The translations under genes were made by a program, and so were the position numbers. DNA of 64,000 bases from CAZUXE01 sp964624585 (GTDB lineage Bacteria > Hydrothermota > Tepidihabitantia > B3-TA06): positions 1 to 64,000 of the forward strand of contig CAZUXE010000008.1 in NCBI GenBank assembly GCA_964624585.1, read 5' to 3'. The notes under the pieces are model-generated. The model was not told the origin of the DNA, did no database searches, and saw only the letters and a list, made by a program, of their open reading frames with translations. Below, piece after piece: positions 27,094-34,381 of this stretch (position 1 is its first letter; each line of letters starts with the position of its first letter).

Positions 27094-28476
27094 CTATCTA
27101 ATTTTAGGTTCAGGTACCTGTTTGCGAATAGGTGATTCCGATTCATCGTAGTACACAACTTTTACAATGGCGTAAATACGATGGTATCCGTAGAATAATT
27201 CCAATGGTTCTCCAGGCTTAAGGCCTTTGACAGCTTCCCAGAAACCGTCAAAGGTTGTAATTCGATGGTATTTACCTTTTACCGCTACTGCTCTGACCGG
27301 CCAATCTTTTACAACTCCCCATGATGCTGCAGAGCTTTGTTCTTCAACATCTGATATATATACAGCTGCTGAGTCCATGTCGTAGTTGTACTGCATAAGT
27401 CTGCTCATCGGCTGAATTGTCATGCCGGCAATGGAGATATATTCCTTTGGCCTATCAGAAGCCCTATCGTATGCAACCAGTTTGAATACCTTCTCTTCGC
27501 CGAATCGGGATATTTTAAGGGTACAGAGCTTATCTGCGAACTTTTTCATCAAAACGGTGTAGTCTGCGTTGTCTATAGGCGCTTTGCCGTTTACGGAAAC
27601 GATTATATCGCCGGATTGAATTCCCACGGCGTCAGCTTCGTTACTTGGGGCAATTGCCCGTATAAGAAGAGCCTTGCGTACATTTTTAGGAAGTTTTGTT
27701 TTGAAGCTTTCCTGCGCCCTTGAAGTAGTAATTTCTGTTAAATCGAAGCCCATCCAGCCGACCCTGCCCGCGTATGGCATATTACCTGCGATAACTTCAT
27801 CAATTATGGGTTTAAGTTGATTTATTGCCAAGGCCCAGCCGATACCTTGACCTGAAGTAAAAGCGTTTATGCCGATAATTGTACCGTCACTCATTCTGAT
27901 GAGCGGGCCACCGGAGTTACCGAAATTTATAGGAGCATCAGTTTGTATAAATGTACCGGTTGCACTTGACGGAGTGTTAGATGTGGAACTTACAATACCT
28001 TCTGTGCCTGAAAATTCCAATCCGCCTGGATTTCCGAATGTACCTACCCTGTCGCCTATTTTTAATCTTTTGGAATTTCCTAATCGCGCGGCTGCCACGT
28101 TGTCAGGGACGCCTGGTTCATCTAACTTGAACCTAATCATACCAAAGTCAAAAACCGGATCAATATATATGGCTTCGGCTTGAATTCGTTCACCATCCTT
28201 AAAAGAAATTTGAGTGTTTACGATGCCGTTTCCTATAACGTGCTGACATGTAGCAACATAGGCGTAGCCTTCATTCTTATCAATATGTACAATGAAGCCT
28301 GAGCCTTGAGCAGAGCCGCGTTCCGATTGTTCTATGGCTACAATTGTTGTAACGTAGACTTTTACCGAATATTTTTCAGCTTCATTAAAAACTTTTATAG
28401 ACGAAGCGGCAAAACTAACGATTGCCGAAGTTAATAACAAGAAAATAACTTTTGCAAATTTCTTATGAGAATTCAT
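27094..28476 (-). CDS. HtrA/DegP-like periplasmic serine protease
   Basis: 460 residues with a signal peptide (about 1-23, ending SFAA). The trypsin-like domain has the complete triad: His79 (CQHVI), Asp110 (VFDFGMI) and Ser188 (GNSGGP). A PDZ domain follows (about 245-335, with GIQSGDIIVSVNG at about 284-296), and a C-terminal part (about 336-460) may be a second, degenerate PDZ. The combination marks an envelope quality-control or processing protease. The start has AAAGGAG upstream. It lies 43 bp downstream of tRNA-Lys on the same strand, so read-through from the tRNA promoter is possible. Confidence 0.9.
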   Translation of the reverse strand: MNSHKKFAKVIFLLLTSAIVSFAASSIKVFNEAEKYSVKVYVTTIVAIEQSERGSAQGSGFIVHIDKNEGYAYVATCQHVIGNGIVNTQISFKDGERIQAEAIYIDPVFDFGMIRFKLDEPGVPDNVAAARLGNSKRLKIGDRVGTFGNPGGLEFSGTEGIVSSTSNTPSSATGTFIQTDAPINFGNSGGPLIRMSDGTIIGINAFTSGQGIGWALAINQLKPIIDEVIAGNMPYAGRVGWMGFDLTEITTSRAQESFKTKLPKNVRKALLIRAIAPSNEADAVGIQSGDIIVSVNGKAPIDNADYTVLMKKFADKLCTLKISRFGEEKVFKLVAYDRASDRPKEYISIAGMTIQPMSRLMQYNYDMDSAAVYISDVEEQSSAASWGVVKDWPVRAVAVKGKYHRITTFDGFWEAVKGLKPGEPLELFYGYHRIYAIVKVVYYDESESPIRKQVPEPKIR

Positions 28477-28519
28477 GACGCTCCTTTCGGGAGTTATAAT
28501 TGGGTGATAAATTGTTAAA

Positions 28520-28592
28520 TGGGTCGTGCAGGATTTGAACCTGCGGCCACCGGATTAAAAATCAGGTGCTCTACCAACTGAGCTAACGACCC
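28520..28592 (-). tRNA. tRNA-Lys(UUU)
   Basis: Minus-strand cloverleaf of 73 bases. The acceptor GGGTCGT pairs with ACGACCC; the D arm is GCTCAGTTGGTAGAGC; the anticodon loop is TTTTTAA with anticodon TTT; the T arm GCAGG/CCTGC holds TTCAAAT. The discriminator base is A and CCA is not encoded. The anticodon stem CCTGA/TCCGG contains one T-C mismatch (29-41), either a natural oddity or a consensus error. Confidence 0.95.
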
Positions 28593-28601
28593 TTATTGAA
28601 A

Positions 28602-28647
28602 ATATGATATTATCTCAGAGTTTAATTTTAATCATCATATCTGAGAT
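28602..28647 (-). other. Interleaved inverted repeats in the tRNA-Lys leader
   Basis: ATATGAT (28602-28608) can pair with ATCATAT (28634-28640), and ATCTCAGA (28612-28619) with TCTGAGAT (28640-28647). The pairs interleave rather than nest, a pseudoknot-like topology. They lie between the promoter and the tRNA. Confidence 0.4.
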
Positions 28648-28661
28648 TTATTGCAGGGCTA

Positions 28662-28689
28662 AGTTTAATCAATGAAGCGGGTAAGTCAA
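28662..28689 (-). promoter_or_regulatory. Promoter of tRNA-Lys
   Basis: Minus strand TTGACT (28689-28684), 16 bp, TAAACT (28667-28662), about 65 bp before the mature tRNA 5' end. Confidence 0.5.
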
Positions 28690-28729
28690 GTTTTATGACG
28701 GTTAAATATCGGTGTTCGTTGTCGTAGTT

Positions 28730-28831
28730 CTAGTCCCTAGCCCTAAGGGGAAGTAGATAAGTGTCAAGATTTATTCCTCTTTTGCTTATACCTAGGGTAA
28801 TATAGCCGCTGGCAAGAAAGATTATTTGCAT
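28730..28831 (-). pseudogene. Decayed copy of the neighbouring lipoprotein gene (N-terminal fragment)
   Basis: A 33-codon ORF just downstream of the 28842-29567 gene. It begins MQIIFLASG and continues GINLDTYLLPL, matching IIFLASSC and TINLDTTYFPF of the neighbour. Most of the signal-peptide region after MQ is deleted, the lipobox Cys is changed, and a stop follows after about 33 codons. The DNA around the start (TTGCATAAAAT) and at 28810-28826 (CTGGCAAGAAAGATTATT) is nearly identical to the neighbour. It is best read as the remnant of a tandem duplication. Confidence 0.75.
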
Positions 28832-28841
28832 AAAATTCTTC

Positions 28842-29567
28842 CTATTTTTTAGCTTTGAATACAGTATCCCGTCCATTGTAGAACCACAAAAGACGATCCC
28901 TTATTTCATACCAGATACTTGTTTGGTCGCTAATGTAGTTATACTGACTGTAGGTTCCTATACCTTTTAACCGACTTACTCGTATATCTTCACTGTAAGA
29001 TGGTAATTCATCGTTTGAAGTTAAACCTAAAGAAGGCATAGTAGAATAAGATATATCAAGGGTAGAATCAGAGCTGTATGAGATTGAGAAAGAGGCCAAT
29101 GAATATCCTTCCTTATATTCATCTGGAATTAATTTTACAGTATAGATTTCTGAGTACGGCATTAGGTAAGAGTTAAATACAATCTTATTACCTATAATTC
29201 TTGCGAAATTTGTTATATCAAATCCTTTTGGCGTTCGAAACCAATTTCTTGGATAACCTCTTGGAAAGGCTTTCGGTTTGCCTTTTGTTTGCATCTTAAA
29301 ACAAAGAGTATCATCTTTCCAAAATGAATCGGTTACTACTAGAATAAATGTATCACAATACTTCCAAGTAGCAGGTGGGTATATATTTGCATCATCCCCA
29401 TCCGCACTTCTTTCATAGCACCATTCGTAGTCCAGACCGAACGGGAAGTAGGTTGTGTCAAGGTTTATTGTTCTTCCTTTGCGTATATCTGGAGTCATGC
29501 AGCTACTGGCAAGAAAGATTATTCCTAAAGCGATTACTGTTGACATAGAGATAAAGATTCTTTGCAT
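28842..29567 (-). CDS. Hypothetical lipoprotein
   Basis: 241 residues. The ATG at 29567, eight bases after GAAGGAGG, is chosen over the in-frame start at 29615, which lies inside the predicted leader. Residues 1-22 are a signal sequence ending LASSC (Cys23), a good lipoprotein signal. The body is Tyr/Asp/Ser-rich and beta-like, similar in style to the 230-862 protein; no family recognised. It has its own promoter (29621-29648), divergent from the hdr operon. A decayed copy of its first part follows it. Confidence 0.8.
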   Translation of the reverse strand: MQRIFISMSTVIALGIIFLASSCMTPDIRKGRTINLDTTYFPFGLDYEWCYERSADGDDANIYPPATWKYCDTFILVVTDSFWKDDTLCFKMQTKGKPKAFPRGYPRNWFRTPKGFDITNFARIIGNKIVFNSYLMPYSEIYTVKLIPDEYKEGYSLASFSISYSSDSTLDISYSTMPSLGLTSNDELPSYSEDIRVSRLKGIGTYSQYNYISDQTSIWYEIRDRLLWFYNGRDTVFKAKK

Positions 29568-29620
29568 AAAATCCTCCTTCAAACTTTGCAGGACACTCCC
29601 AACGAATTCCCTCATAATTT

Positions 29621-29648
29621 ATAATATTGCATAGTAAGTGTTTGTCAA
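29621..29648 (-). promoter_or_regulatory. Promoter of the 28842-29567 lipoprotein gene
   Basis: Minus strand TTGACA (29648-29643), 16 bp, TATTAT (29626-29621). Leader of about 48 nt with GAAGGAGG. Confidence 0.7.
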
Positions 29649-29670
29649 GTGTTAAAAGGGGTTAGTATGG

Positions 29671-29698
29671 TTGACAAGAAGATGTTAAGGCTTATACT
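29671..29698 (+). promoter_or_regulatory. Promoter of the hdr operon, near-leaderless
   Basis: TTGACA (29671-29676), 16 bp, TATACT (29693-29698). The predicted transcription start (about 29705) is five bases before the hdrC ATG at 29710 and rules out the in-frame TTG at 29698. It is 22 bp from the divergent lipoprotein promoter. Confidence 0.75.
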
Positions 29699-29709
29699 TG
29701 CGGCTAAAT

Positions 29710-30117
29710 ATGATTGAATTGGGGAAGAAATCCAAATCCCGCCGCGATATACTTGATAAAGTGGCGCGAATTTCCGGGGTTGACGTGTTTGCCTGCTACC
29801 AGTGTGGACGCTGTTCAGGTGACTGTCCATCTATTAACTTGATGGACATTATGCCTAATCAGGCTATACGTTTCCTTCAGCTTGGTGAAGTGGAGCGTCT
29901 GCTTAGTTCAAAGACTATTTGGGTATGCGCTTCATGTTTTACATGTACGTCACGCTGTCCTAAGGGCATAGATATAGCCAGAACACTTGAAGCCTTGCGT
30001 CAGGTATGCTTGCGTAAAAACGTTGATAACCTTGATCTTAACGATATTCCAGAAGAGGAACGTATGAAATATCCCACTATTGCATGGGTTTCAGCTTTAA
30101 GGAAGCTTTCAGGATGA
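29710..30117 (+). CDS. hdrC: HdrC-like iron-sulfur subunit
   Basis: 135-residue subunit C of a heterodisulfide-reductase-type complex. Two [4Fe-4S] motifs, Cys29-32-35-39 and Cys73-76-79-83, pass electrons between HdrA and HdrB. The ATG at 29710 follows from the promoter. It overlaps hdrB by four bases (ATGA). In bacteria such HdrABC modules act on substrates other than the methanogen heterodisulfide; the one here is unknown. Confidence 0.92.
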   Translation: MIELGKKSKSRRDILDKVARISGVDVFACYQCGRCSGDCPSINLMDIMPNQAIRFLQLGEVERLLSSKTIWVCASCFTCTSRCPKGIDIARTLEALRQVCLRKNVDNLDLNDIPEEERMKYPTIAWVSALRKLSG

Positions 30118-31004
30118 GCGCTGATAAATCTCGTAGCATTGCTTACTATCCTGGCTGTACCATGAAAACTACAGGACAGGCTTTTGAAAAGTCGGCCTAT
30201 GCGGTTACTAAGGCCTTAGGTATTCAAATGAGAGAGCTTGAACGTTGGAACTGTTGCGGAACAGTATTCTCTCTTACCACAGATGATACTATGCACCATA
30301 TTGCCACAATCCGTAATATGGTTCGTGTTGAAGAGATGGGCGAGTCAGAGGTTCTTACCCTTTGCTCCATGTGTTACAACACACTTAAGCGTTCCAATGA
30401 ATATGTGAGTTCCAACCCTGTTATTCTGGCAGAGCTTAACGATTTTATGTACAAGGAGAACTTAAAATATTCAGGTAAGGTTAAGGTTCGCCATCTTCTG
30501 GAATTGCTCCGTGACGATGTAACCTGGGCAAGACTTTCCGCAAAGCTTGTTAATCCTCTAACGGGTATTAAGTTAGCCCCATATTATGGTTGCGCTCTGG
30601 TTCGTCCGGCAGGCGCTGGTGTTGACAGTCTTGAAGATCCATCGATTATGGAAAACCTTATCTCTTCGCTTGGTGCAGAGCCGGTTGCATGGCCGTCACG
30701 TTTGGAATGTTGCGGTTCTTACCATACTATCGGACATTCTGAATTGGTTTTTGAGCGCACCGAGCGTATTGTTGGCGAAGCGCTTAAGGTTGGGGCAGAC
30801 GCTATTATTCTTTCTTGCCCGCTCTGTGAGTTTAACATAGGTTCGCGTCAGCCCGAAGTTGCAGAGAAGATTTACGGATTCAAAGAAATACCGGTTCTTT
30901 ATTTCACACAGGTAATGGGACTTGCTTTGGGTATTGCACCCGAAGAGTTGGCCATTACAGATAAAAGGGTTTTAAGTTTGATTCAAGAAAAGGTGGAAGC
31001 GTGA
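30114..31004 (+). CDS. hdrB: HdrB-like subunit with two CCG domains
   Basis: 296 residues with two cysteine-rich CCG domains. The first has PGC (YYPGCTMKT), CCG (WNCCGTVF) and CxxC (LCSMCYN); the second has YGC, CCG (LECCGSYHT) and CxxC (CPLCEFN). In HdrB these bind noncubane iron-sulfur clusters at the disulfide-reducing site, so the catalytic residues look intact. The start at 30114 overlaps hdrC; the in-frame ATG at 30084 lies within hdrC coding sequence and lacks a better ribosome site. It overlaps the GTG start of hdrA. Confidence 0.93.
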   Translation: MSADKSRSIAYYPGCTMKTTGQAFEKSAYAVTKALGIQMRELERWNCCGTVFSLTTDDTMHHIATIRNMVRVEEMGESEVLTLCSMCYNTLKRSNEYVSSNPVILAELNDFMYKENLKYSGKVKVRHLLELLRDDVTWARLSAKLVNPLTGIKLAPYYGCALVRPAGAGVDSLEDPSIMENLISSLGAEPVAWPSRLECCGSYHTIGHSELVFERTERIVGEALKVGADAIILSCPLCEFNIGSRQPEVAEKIYGFKEIPVLYFTQVMGLALGIAPEELAITDKRVLSLIQEKVEA

Positions 31005-34000
31005 AGAGAGCCCGTATAGGAGTCTTCGTTTGTCACTGTGGTCTTAACATTGCAGGGTCTATCGATGTTAAAAGATTAGCCGAAGAGGCGCGAGGGATTG
31101 CGGGAGTTGTGTATGCAAAAGATTATATATATATGTGTTCAGAACCCGGTCAAGATATGGTGGCGGAGAAAATTAAGGAAGAGAATCTTGATGGCGTAGT
31201 TATAGCTAACTGTTCGCCTTCTCTTCACGAAAAAACCTTCCGTAATGTAGGTAGACGTGCGGGGCTTAATCCCTATAAGGTGGAAATTGCCAATATTCGC
31301 GAACAGGTTTCGTGGCCGCATATGAATAATATGGAGGAAGCGACCCGTAAGGCTCTTACCGTGGTTCGTGAAACGGTTCGTAAGCTTTCCGGCAATTTGG
31401 AACTCAACCCATTTCAGGTTCCAATTACCCATAAGGCTTTAGTAATCGGAGGCGGTGTCGCAGGGATTCAGGCTGCTTTAGATATTGCCGACGCTGGCCA
31501 TGAGGTTTATTTGGTTGAGCGTGAGGCGACAATTGGCGGTAATATGTTGCAGCTTTCTGAAACCTTTCCAACACTGGATTGTCCCCAGTGTATTATGACT
31601 CCTAAGATGACAGAGGCTTCGCAGCATCCTAATATTCATCTACTTGCTTATTCTGAAGTGGAAGATGTTTCAGGTTACATAGGTAACTTTGACGTTAAAA
31701 TTCACCGAAAATCACCGTATATCGACTGGGCGAAGTGTACCGGATGTTCTGACTGTGCTAAGGTATGTCCTGTTGAAATGAAATCGGAATGGGATCACGG
31801 TCTTGCACGTCGTAAGGCTGCCTATCGTCCATTTGCGCAGGCTGTGCCTAACAAGTTTACCATTGATAAATCGTCAGAAGAAGCTCCGTGTCGTGCGGCT
31901 TGTCCTGTTCACCTTAACGCTCATGGTTATGTTACAGCAACTTCTGCTAAAGAGTTTGGTCGGGCGCTTTCTATAATACGTGATGAATCGGCTTTTCCCT
32001 TTGCCGGTGTAGCAGGGCGCATTTGTACTCATCCCTGTCAGCAGGCATGTGCGCGTAAAGAGGTGGATGATAAATCGGTAGCTATCAAACATATCAAACG
32101 TTGGCTTGCCGATTGGGAACTTCGTGAAAATGGTGAGGCCGCTATAAACATTGAAATTGAACCTGTTTCAAATCAAAAAGTAGCTATAGTTGGAGCAGGT
32201 CCTGGAGGCTTGCAGGCAGCGGTTGACTTAAAGAAAGCGGGTCATGATGTTACTGTCTATGATGCGCAATCTAAGCCAGGAGGAATGCTTCTTTCAGGAA
32301 TTCCAGCTTTTCGTCTTGATAAAGACGTTCTTCAAAAAGAATGTGATTTAGTCTTTAAGCTAGGAGTCAATTACAGACCCAACACTACAATCGGTAAGGA
32401 TATTCCCCTCAAGAGTTTAATTGACGCCTACGATGCAGTATATCTGTCCGTTGGTGCATATAAAGAAGGGAAGATGGGAATCTCTGGTGAAGATCTTGAA
32501 GGTGTTGGCGGCGGCGTGCAGTTTCTTGGAGCATTAAACCGTGGTGAGACGCCTAAGATAGGCAAGCGTGTTGCAGTTGTTGGTGGGGGAAACTCAGCCA
32601 TGGATACAGCCCGCTCGGCGCTGAGGCTTGGTTCAGAAGTAACAATTATCTACCGCCGTACTGAAAAAGAAATGCCTGCAATTGCAGATGAGGTTCATGC
32701 AGCTAAGGAAGAAGGCGTTAAGTTTATGCTCCTTACTAATCCTATCCGATTTATAGGTGAAGGTGGTAAACTTAAGGCTGTTGAAGTAGTTCATATGGAA
32801 TTGGGAGAACCTGACGATTCAGGACGTAGGCGTCCGGTGCCAATTGAAGGTTCTGAAGAGATTATTGAATTTGATAACGTTTTTCTGGCTATTGGTGAAA
32901 AACCCGAACTCTCCTTTATCACTTCTGAAGATTCTATAGAGCTTACACCATGGAATACTATTGCTGTTGATGAAGAAACCCTGGTTACCTCAAATCCAAA
33001 AGTTTTCGCAGGTGGCGATTGCGTTACTGGTCCTGCTACATTTATTGATGCGGCGGGTGCGGGACGCAAGGCGGCGAAGTCTATAAACCTTATGCTTGAA
33101 GGATTGGACTTTACTAAAGACAGGGAAAATGAACTTTCCCGAAAGTCAGACCTTATTGGCGATAAAGATCTAGCCAATCCTACAACCTTTTCTTCTATGC
33201 CAGAACTTGCCGTCAAAGAACGTATAGATAACTTTAACGAGGTTGAAACAGGGTATGCTGAAGAAGAGATTGTTGAACAGGCTAAGCGTTGTATTCATTG
33301 TGGAGGATGTTCGGAGTGCCGTTTGTGTGAGGCTGCTTGTGAGCCTGATGCTATTGCCCATTCCCTTAACGATTGGACTGAGGAGATAAACGTAGGCGCA
33401 ATTGTTGTAGCTACAGGTTTTGAACTTATGCCATTAAGCCGGATGCCTGAGTATGGCGGCGGGAAATTCCCTGATGTTATTGACGCTCAGCAGTTTGAAC
33501 GTCTGCTATGCGCCTCGGGGCCCACAGCAGGTGAGGTTCGTCGTCCTTCAGACGGTAAGGTTCCTAAAAAGGTGGCTTTTGTACATTGCGCCGGTTCGCG
33601 AGATCCTGAACACGGAGTAGCCTACTGTTCGCGGGTATGTTGTATGTATTCAATTAAACAAGCAATGCTTTACAAACATGCCGTGCATGACGGGGAATCG
33701 TATCTGTTCTATATAGATATCCGTTCAAACGGTAAGCGTTATGAGGAATTTTATGCCCGTACTGCTGAGGAAGATCACGCTACCTTTATTCGTGGAAAGG
33801 TTTCACGTATATACGAACAGGACGGTATTGTAACAGTTTATTCAGAAGATACTCTTACCGGAGAATCGGTCAGACTGGATGCGGATTTGGTGGTGGTGGC
33901 TTCAGCCATGTTGCCTTCCAAAGGCGCGCAGGAATTGGCTTCCAAGCTTCGCTTAGCTACAGATGAGTACGGTTGGATATCAGAGGCGCATCCCAAGCTT

Positions 34001-34381
34001 CGCGCTGTTGAAACCCTTACAGGCGGGGTTTTTGTAGCAGGCGTTACTCAGTTTCCCAAGGATATTACCGATACAGTCTCGCAGGCTTCTGGCGCTGCTG
34101 GTAAGGTTTTGGGTATGTTTAGTAGGGAAACTTTGGAGCGTGAACCCTTGATTGCAGAGGTTGATGCAGATATTTGTACCGGTTGCGGTATTTGTGCAGA
34201 GGTTTGTCCATATGACGCTCCGGTTGTTGATCCTGTAAAAAAGAAGGCCAAAGTAAACGAGGCCTTATGTGAAGGTTGTGGAGCCTGTGCTGCTGCCTGT
34301 CCTTCTCAGGCGGTAAAACATCGCAATTACACACGCACGCAATTGTTTGCCATGATTGATGAGGCAACGAGGGATTATTGA
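31001..34381 (+). CDS. hdrA: HdrA fused with a GltD/NfnB-like NAD(P)H oxidoreductase module
   Basis: 1126 residues; HdrA alone is usually about 650. Residues 1-140 are the HdrA N-terminal domain (FVCHCGLN). FAD-binding GGGVAGIQAA (about 147) and a [4Fe-4S] motif (about 245-258) follow. An insert begins with a GltD-type Cys domain (CRAAC at about 296, CTHPCQQAC at about 341), then a second flavin fold GAGPGGLQAA (about 396), an NAD(P)H-site-like GGGNSAMD (about 526), GGDC (about 670) and a Cys cluster (about 763-785). The HdrA core then resumes (HCAGSRD at about 861) and ends with two [4Fe-4S] motifs (about 1056 and 1090). GTG start overlaps hdrB. The insert suggests NAD(P)H as an electron partner. 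Confidence 0.92.
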   Translation: MKRARIGVFVCHCGLNIAGSIDVKRLAEEARGIAGVVYAKDYIYMCSEPGQDMVAEKIKEENLDGVVIANCSPSLHEKTFRNVGRRAGLNPYKVEIANIREQVSWPHMNNMEEATRKALTVVRETVRKLSGNLELNPFQVPITHKALVIGGGVAGIQAALDIADAGHEVYLVEREATIGGNMLQLSETFPTLDCPQCIMTPKMTEASQHPNIHLLAYSEVEDVSGYIGNFDVKIHRKSPYIDWAKCTGCSDCAKVCPVEMKSEWDHGLARRKAAYRPFAQAVPNKFTIDKSSEEAPCRAACPVHLNAHGYVTATSAKEFGRALSIIRDESAFPFAGVAGRICTHPCQQACARKEVDDKSVAIKHIKRWLADWELRENGEAAINIEIEPVSNQKVAIVGAGPGGLQAAVDLKKAGHDVTVYDAQSKPGGMLLSGIPAFRLDKDVLQKECDLVFKLGVNYRPNTTIGKDIPLKSLIDAYDAVYLSVGAYKEGKMGISGEDLEGVGGGVQFLGALNRGETPKIGKRVAVVGGGNSAMDTARSALRLGSEVTIIYRRTEKEMPAIADEVHAAKEEGVKFMLLTNPIRFIGEGGKLKAVEVVHMELGEPDDSGRRRPVPIEGSEEIIEFDNVFLAIGEKPELSFITSEDSIELTPWNTIAVDEETLVTSNPKVFAGGDCVTGPATFIDAAGAGRKAAKSINLMLEGLDFTKDRENELSRKSDLIGDKDLANPTTFSSMPELAVKERIDNFNEVETGYAEEEIVEQAKRCIHCGGCSECRLCEAACEPDAIAHSLNDWTEEINVGAIVVATGFELMPLSRMPEYGGGKFPDVIDAQQFERLLCASGPTAGEVRRPSDGKVPKKVAFVHCAGSRDPEHGVAYCSRVCCMYSIKQAMLYKHAVHDGESYLFYIDIRSNGKRYEEFYARTAEEDHATFIRGKVSRIYEQDGIVTVYSEDTLTGESVRLDADLVVVASAMLPSKGAQELASKLRLATDEYGWISEAHPKLRAVETLTGGVFVAGVTQFPKDITDTVSQASGAAGKVLGMFSRETLEREPLIAEVDADICTGCGICAEVCPYDAPVVDPVKKKAKVNEALCEGCGACAAACPSQAVKHRNYTRTQLFAMIDEATRDY

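Noticed and set aside
27080..27151. 23-codon plus-strand ORF with AAGGAG upstream, overlapping the end of the protease gene
   Set aside because: No promoter or domain, convergent with a well-supported gene; the ribosome-site-like sequence can occur by chance.
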